Positions 61,052-64,000 of a stretch of DNA of 64,000 nucleotides are shown one piece after another (within the stretch, counting starts at the first letter, position 1; each line of letters starts with the position of its first letter). The position numbers were made by a program, and so were the translations under genes. This stretch comes from Vicinamibacterales bacterium (GTDB lineage Bacteria; Acidobacteriota; Vicinamibacteria; Vicinamibacterales; UBA2999), in NCBI GenBank assembly GCA_041394705.1, contig JAWKHS010000012.1, positions 124,001-188,000 on the forward strand, given 5' to 3'. The notes below the pieces were generated by a model, which saw only the letters and a program-made list of their open reading frames with translations, did no database searches and was not told the origin of the DNA.

Positions 61052-61865
61052 TGACGCCCTCGAGAAGCTGGATGAACTGGCCGCGGACCCGCGTCGTGAC
61101 CGCCACGACATCGTCGTGGTGGAGCGGCGCGTCCACGACACCGGCCGCCGGATTCGAGATGCAGGAGATGCCCAGCACCTCCATCCCCTGCTGGCGGGCG
61201 ACGATGGCTTCGGGCACCGTGGACATGCCGACGGCGTCGGCGCCCAGGACGCGGAAGGCCCTGATCTCGGCCGGCGTCTCGTAGCTGGGACCGTGCACGG
61301 CCACGTAGATGCCGTGCTCGACGGGGATCCCGGCGGCCGCGGCCACCTCCGTCGCCAGAGCGCGGAGCCGGCGTGAGTACACCTCGGTCATGTCGGGAAA
61401 CCGGGCGCCGAGCGCCGGGTCGAAGGGCCCCACCAGCGGGTTGCTGCCGAGCAGGTTGATGTGGTCGTCGATCAGCATGAGGGCGCCGGTGGCGAAGCGC
61501 GTGTTGATCCCACCGGCGGCGTTGGTCAGCAGCACGCGAGGGACCCCGAGCGCGCCGACCACCCGCATGGCGAAGGTGACGTCGGTCAGCGGATGCCCTT
61601 CGTAGAAATGGGCCCGCCCGGCCAGGGCCAGGACGCGTCGGCCCCCGACGCGGCCCGCGGCCAGGACGCCGGCATGCCCGACCACCTTCGCCGCCGGCCA
61701 GTGCGGGATGTCGGCATAGGCCACGCGGATGGCGTCGGGCAACGACTCCGCGAACGCGCCCAGCCCGGAGCCGAGCACCACGGCCACGTCGCCGCCGGCC
61801 ACGCCACGGCTCCGGAGATACGCCGCGGCCTCGGCGATGCGGTCGGTGTAATCGGACACGGGCAC
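61038..61865 (-). CDS. punA: Purine nucleoside phosphorylase (PunA-type)
   Basis: A 275-residue trimeric PNP of the low-molecular-mass family, which splits purine nucleosides with phosphate. Signatures are VAVVLGSGLGAFAESL, the His-loop RAHFYEGHPLTDVTFAMRV, TNAAGGINTRF, GSNPLVGPFDPALGARFPDM and GPSYETPAEIRAFRVLGADA with VGMSTVPE. Length is as expected. It lies 17 bases from nupC and overlaps cdd. The operon would import nucleosides and split or deaminate them. Confidence 0.92.
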   Translation of the reverse strand: MPVSDYTDRIAEAAAYLRSRGVAGGDVAVVLGSGLGAFAESLPDAIRVAYADIPHWPAAKVVGHAGVLAAGRVGGRRVLALAGRAHFYEGHPLTDVTFAMRVVGALGVPRVLLTNAAGGINTRFATGALMLIDDHINLLGSNPLVGPFDPALGARFPDMTEVYSRRLRALATEVAAAAGIPVEHGIYVAVHGPSYETPAEIRAFRVLGADAVGMSTVPEAIVARQQGMEVLGISCISNPAAGVVDAPLHHDDVVAVTTRVRGQFIQLLEGVIGRL

Positions 61866-61882
61866 TCCTCCCTTTCAGGCGC

Positions 61883-63220
61883 TCAGAGCAGCATCGACGC
61901 GACGCACGCGTTCACCAGCGTCGCCAGGAACCCCGCGAGGAGCGCGCGGCCGCCGAGGCGCGCCAGATCGCCCCGCCGGGTCGGAGCCATGCCGCCGATG
62001 CCGCCCAGCTGGATGCCGATGGACCCGAGATTGGCGAAGCCCGTCAGGGCGTAGGTGGCGAGGACGTAGCCGCGATCGCTGAGCACGGCCTTGTACTCGG
62101 TGGTGAGCTTGACGAACGCCACGAACTCGTTGGCAACCAGCTTCGTGCCCAGGAGGTCGGCCAGAGGCGCGACGTCGCCGGGCGGGACGCCCATGAGGAA
62201 CGCGACCGGGGCGAAGAGCGTCGAGAAGACGCGTCCCAGCGTCATGCCGGTCCAGGCCCATCCGAGCAGGGCGTCCAGAAGGGCGATGAACGCCAGGAAC
62301 GCGATGAGCATGGCGGCCACGTTGAGGGCCAGGGTGAGCCCGTCCGAGGCGCCCGACGCCAGCGCATCGACGACGTTGACGTGATGGCGCTCCACCGTCA
62401 AGGAGATGCGCCCCCCGGTGGAGGGACGCTCGGTCTCGGGCAGGAGCAGCTTGGACAGGTAGAGGCCGCAGGGCGCGGCCATGACGCTGGTGGTCAGGAT
62501 GGCGATCGGATCGGCGCCGAGGCCGATGTAGACGGCCATCACGCCGCCCGAGATCGTGGCCATGCCCCCCACCATCATGGCGAGCAGTTCCGACCGCGTC
62601 ATGCCGGGCACGTAGGGCTTGACGATGATGGGGGCCTCGGTCTGCCCCATGAACACGTTGGCGGCCGCCGCGAGCGTCTCGGCGCCGCTCGTTCGCATCG
62701 CGTACATCATCACGCGCGCCATGAGCCACACGATGACCTGCAGCACGCCGAAGTAGTACAGCACCGTGAAGAACGACGAGATGAAGATGATCGTCGGCAG
62801 CGCGGCGAACGCGAAGACGAAGCCGTTGGCCGGCCCGAAGACCTTCCCCATCGCCGCGCCGTCGGCCAGGGGTCCGAAGACGAAGAGCGATCCGGCGTTC
62901 GTGAACTCGAGGAACCGCTTGACGACGTCGGCCACGGCGGCGAAGAACGCATAGCCGGGACGGACACCGCCGACCTCGAACTTGAGGATCAGGAAGGCCA
63001 GGACCAGCTGCATCGCCACGCCCCACCCCACGGTCCGCCAGTTCACGGCCCGCAGGTCGGTGGACGCCAGCGCACAGACGGCGACGAACGCGACGGCGCC
63101 GGCCGCGGCCTGGCCCCGGGGCCCGATGACGCCGGCCGCGAGCCAGGCCAGGAGCGGCGCGGCGACCGCGACGCCGGCCGCGACGAGCTTCAGGGAACGA
63201 TCGGACGTGGCGGTGGTCAT
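61883..63220 (-). CDS. nupC: NupC-type concentrative nucleoside transporter
   Basis: A 445-residue CNT-family transporter that imports nucleosides with a cation. It has about ten hydrophobic segments, with the family motifs GAETLAAAANVFMGQTEAPI, GGMATISGGVMAVYI, FLGTKLVANEF-like (LLGTKLVANEFVAF) and ALTGFANLGSIGIQLGG. Length is normal. It overlaps the upstream phosphorylase gene by 4 bases and is followed by punA after 17 bases. It is the uptake step of the salvage operon. Confidence 0.92.
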   Translation of the reverse strand: MTTATSDRSLKLVAAGVAVAAPLLAWLAAGVIGPRGQAAAGAVAFVAVCALASTDLRAVNWRTVGWGVAMQLVLAFLILKFEVGGVRPGYAFFAAVADVVKRFLEFTNAGSLFVFGPLADGAAMGKVFGPANGFVFAFAALPTIIFISSFFTVLYYFGVLQVIVWLMARVMMYAMRTSGAETLAAAANVFMGQTEAPIIVKPYVPGMTRSELLAMMVGGMATISGGVMAVYIGLGADPIAILTTSVMAAPCGLYLSKLLLPETERPSTGGRISLTVERHHVNVVDALASGASDGLTLALNVAAMLIAFLAFIALLDALLGWAWTGMTLGRVFSTLFAPVAFLMGVPPGDVAPLADLLGTKLVANEFVAFVKLTTEYKAVLSDRGYVLATYALTGFANLGSIGIQLGGIGGMAPTRRGDLARLGGRALLAGFLATLVNACVASMLL

Positions 63221-64000
63221 GGGTGGCGTACGTCTCCGTCGGAGGTGACCCAGGCGTGGATGAGTGGGGTATCCGCGCGCGCGGTGCCGAACGTGAGGGC
63301 CCCGGCGACCGCCCGTCGCGCGTCGCCCATCGCCCCGGGGGCCCGCCCGTGCAGTTCGAGCAGGCCGTCACCGGGCTGGACGGGATCACCCGGCGTGACC
63401 AGCAGGCGCACCCCGGCCGCGTGATCCACCGTGTCGCCGGCACGGCGGCGGCCGGCGCCGAGCACGGCGGCGGCCCGGCCGATCGCGAGCGCGTCGATGC
63501 CGGCGACGACGCCGGCGGCCGTCGCGTCCACCGTCTCCACAAGGGGGGCAACGGGCAGCCCGGACGGGTCGTCGATGACGGCGACGTCGCCGCCCTGGGC
63601 CGCCACCATGTCCCGCAGCTTGCGCCGCGCGGCCCCCGACGCCACCGCGGCGTCGAGCGCCTCGCCGGCCTCGGCGTCGGTGTGGGCGCGGCCCGCCAGC
63701 CGGAGCACCCTCACCCCGATGGCCCGCACCACCGTCCACAGGTCGGCCGGTCCCCGTCCGTCGAGCGCGTCCAGGCACTCGCGGACCTCCAGTGCGTTTC
63801 CGACGGCACGCCCGAGCGGCCGCTCCATGGCCGTGATCAGGGCCTCGGTCGGCACGCCGTGCGCGCGCCCCGTCACGACGAGCGATCGGGCCAGAGTCAG
63901 GGCCTCGGGCAGGGTCTTCATGAAGGCCCCGCGCCCGCACTTGACGTCCAGGACCAGCGCGCCGCTGCCCTCCGCGAGCTTCTTGCTCATGATCGAGGCC
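63217..64000 (-). CDS. Pyrimidine-nucleoside/thymidine phosphorylase, C-terminal part (runs off window)
   Basis: The C-terminal 260 residues of a nucleoside phosphorylase II family enzyme. Visible are MSKKLAEGSGALVLDVKCGR with GAFMKTLPEALTLA, ALEVRECLDALDGRGP and a C-terminal domain with PVAPLVETVDATAAGVVAGI, DHAAGVRLLVTPGDPV and GDGLLELHGRAPG. The frame stays open to the right edge. It splits thymidine or uridine with phosphate. The stop overlaps nupC. The gene starts outside the window, so whether it is deoA or pdp cannot be settled. Confidence 0.88.
   Translation of the reverse strand, partial: ASIMSKKLAEGSGALVLDVKCGRGAFMKTLPEALTLARSLVVTGRAHGVPTEALITAMERPLGRAVGNALEVRECLDALDGRGPADLWTVVRAIGVRVLRLAGRAHTDAEAGEALDAAVASGAARRKLRDMVAAQGGDVAVIDDPSGLPVAPLVETVDATAAGVVAGIDALAIGRAAAVLGAGRRRAGDTVDHAAGVRLLVTPGDPVQPGDGLLELHGRAPGAMGDARRAVAGALTFGTARADTPLIHAWVTSDGDVRHP

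Noticed and set aside
1..64000. CRISPR arrays, tRNA or rRNA genes, insertion sequences, prophage genes
   Set aside because: No regularly spaced repeats, cloverleaf, transposase or phage structural words were seen.

Overview
The window is a GC-rich bacterial chromosome segment, with coding on both strands, short intergenic gaps and many ATGA/GTGA stop-start overlaps. No tRNA, rRNA, CRISPR array, prophage or insertion sequence was seen. Several traits point to Acidobacteriota, most likely Vicinamibacteria. These are Oar-like TonB-dependent receptors with an N-terminal carboxypeptidase-regulatory-like domain, secreted tandem VWFA-related proteins, an acidobacterial-style Tad pilus locus and a Tes-like radical SAM protein. 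This placement is an inference from gene content; no 16S rRNA or ribosomal marker is present.

Layout. 0-8.7 kb holds metabolic genes: an M20 peptidase, a P1 (DmpA/NylC-like) aminopeptidase, then a transporter/dehydrogenase run (SSS symporter, SDR oxidoreductase, tartrate/D-malate-type dehydrogenase), a DUF763 protein and a secreted amidohydrolase. 8.75-13.5 kb holds a short leader ORF, a 699-residue radical SAM protein with tetraether-synthase (Tes) features, a SulP-STAS anion transporter and a short CaiB/BaiF protein. 13.6-22.3 kb holds two tandem paralogous TonB-dependent receptors, a DUF485-ActP pair and a GNAT acetyltransferase. Most of this stretch (about 14.75-22.1 kb) is full of single-base frameshifts that look like sequence error rather than gene decay. 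22.4-29.9 kb holds a GT-C membrane glycosyltransferase, a GT2 glycosyltransferase, a PLP decarboxylase, a secreted unknown and one intact TonB-dependent receptor ending in a clear terminator.

30.0-45.9 kb is one long plus-strand run. A TonB-like protein and a DUF192 protein come first. A complete Tad/Flp pilus locus follows: two Flp pilins, prepilin peptidase, TadE, CpaB, CpaC secretin, TadG-like, CpaE, CpaF, TadB, TadC and a TadD-like lipoprotein. The locus also carries a 31-residue membrane microprotein. It extends by overlapping start/stop codons into an AAA ATPase and a secreted double-VWA protein. This extended pilus operon and the Tes-like protein are the most interesting systems here.

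46-64 kb is mostly on the minus strand. It contains folE, a fatty-acid/short-chain acyl-CoA cluster (3-hydroxyacyl-CoA dehydrogenase, thiolase, isopropylmalate-dehydrogenase-like, thiolase) with a candidate TetR-type operator, a small receiver-like protein and a PilZ protein. An ABC exporter set (ATPase-permease-ATPase-permease) and HD and NUDIX proteins follow. Last are tsaD, mtnA and a nucleoside-salvage operon (pyrimidine-nucleoside phosphorylase, NupC-type transporter, purine nucleoside phosphorylase, cytidine deaminase) that runs off the right edge.
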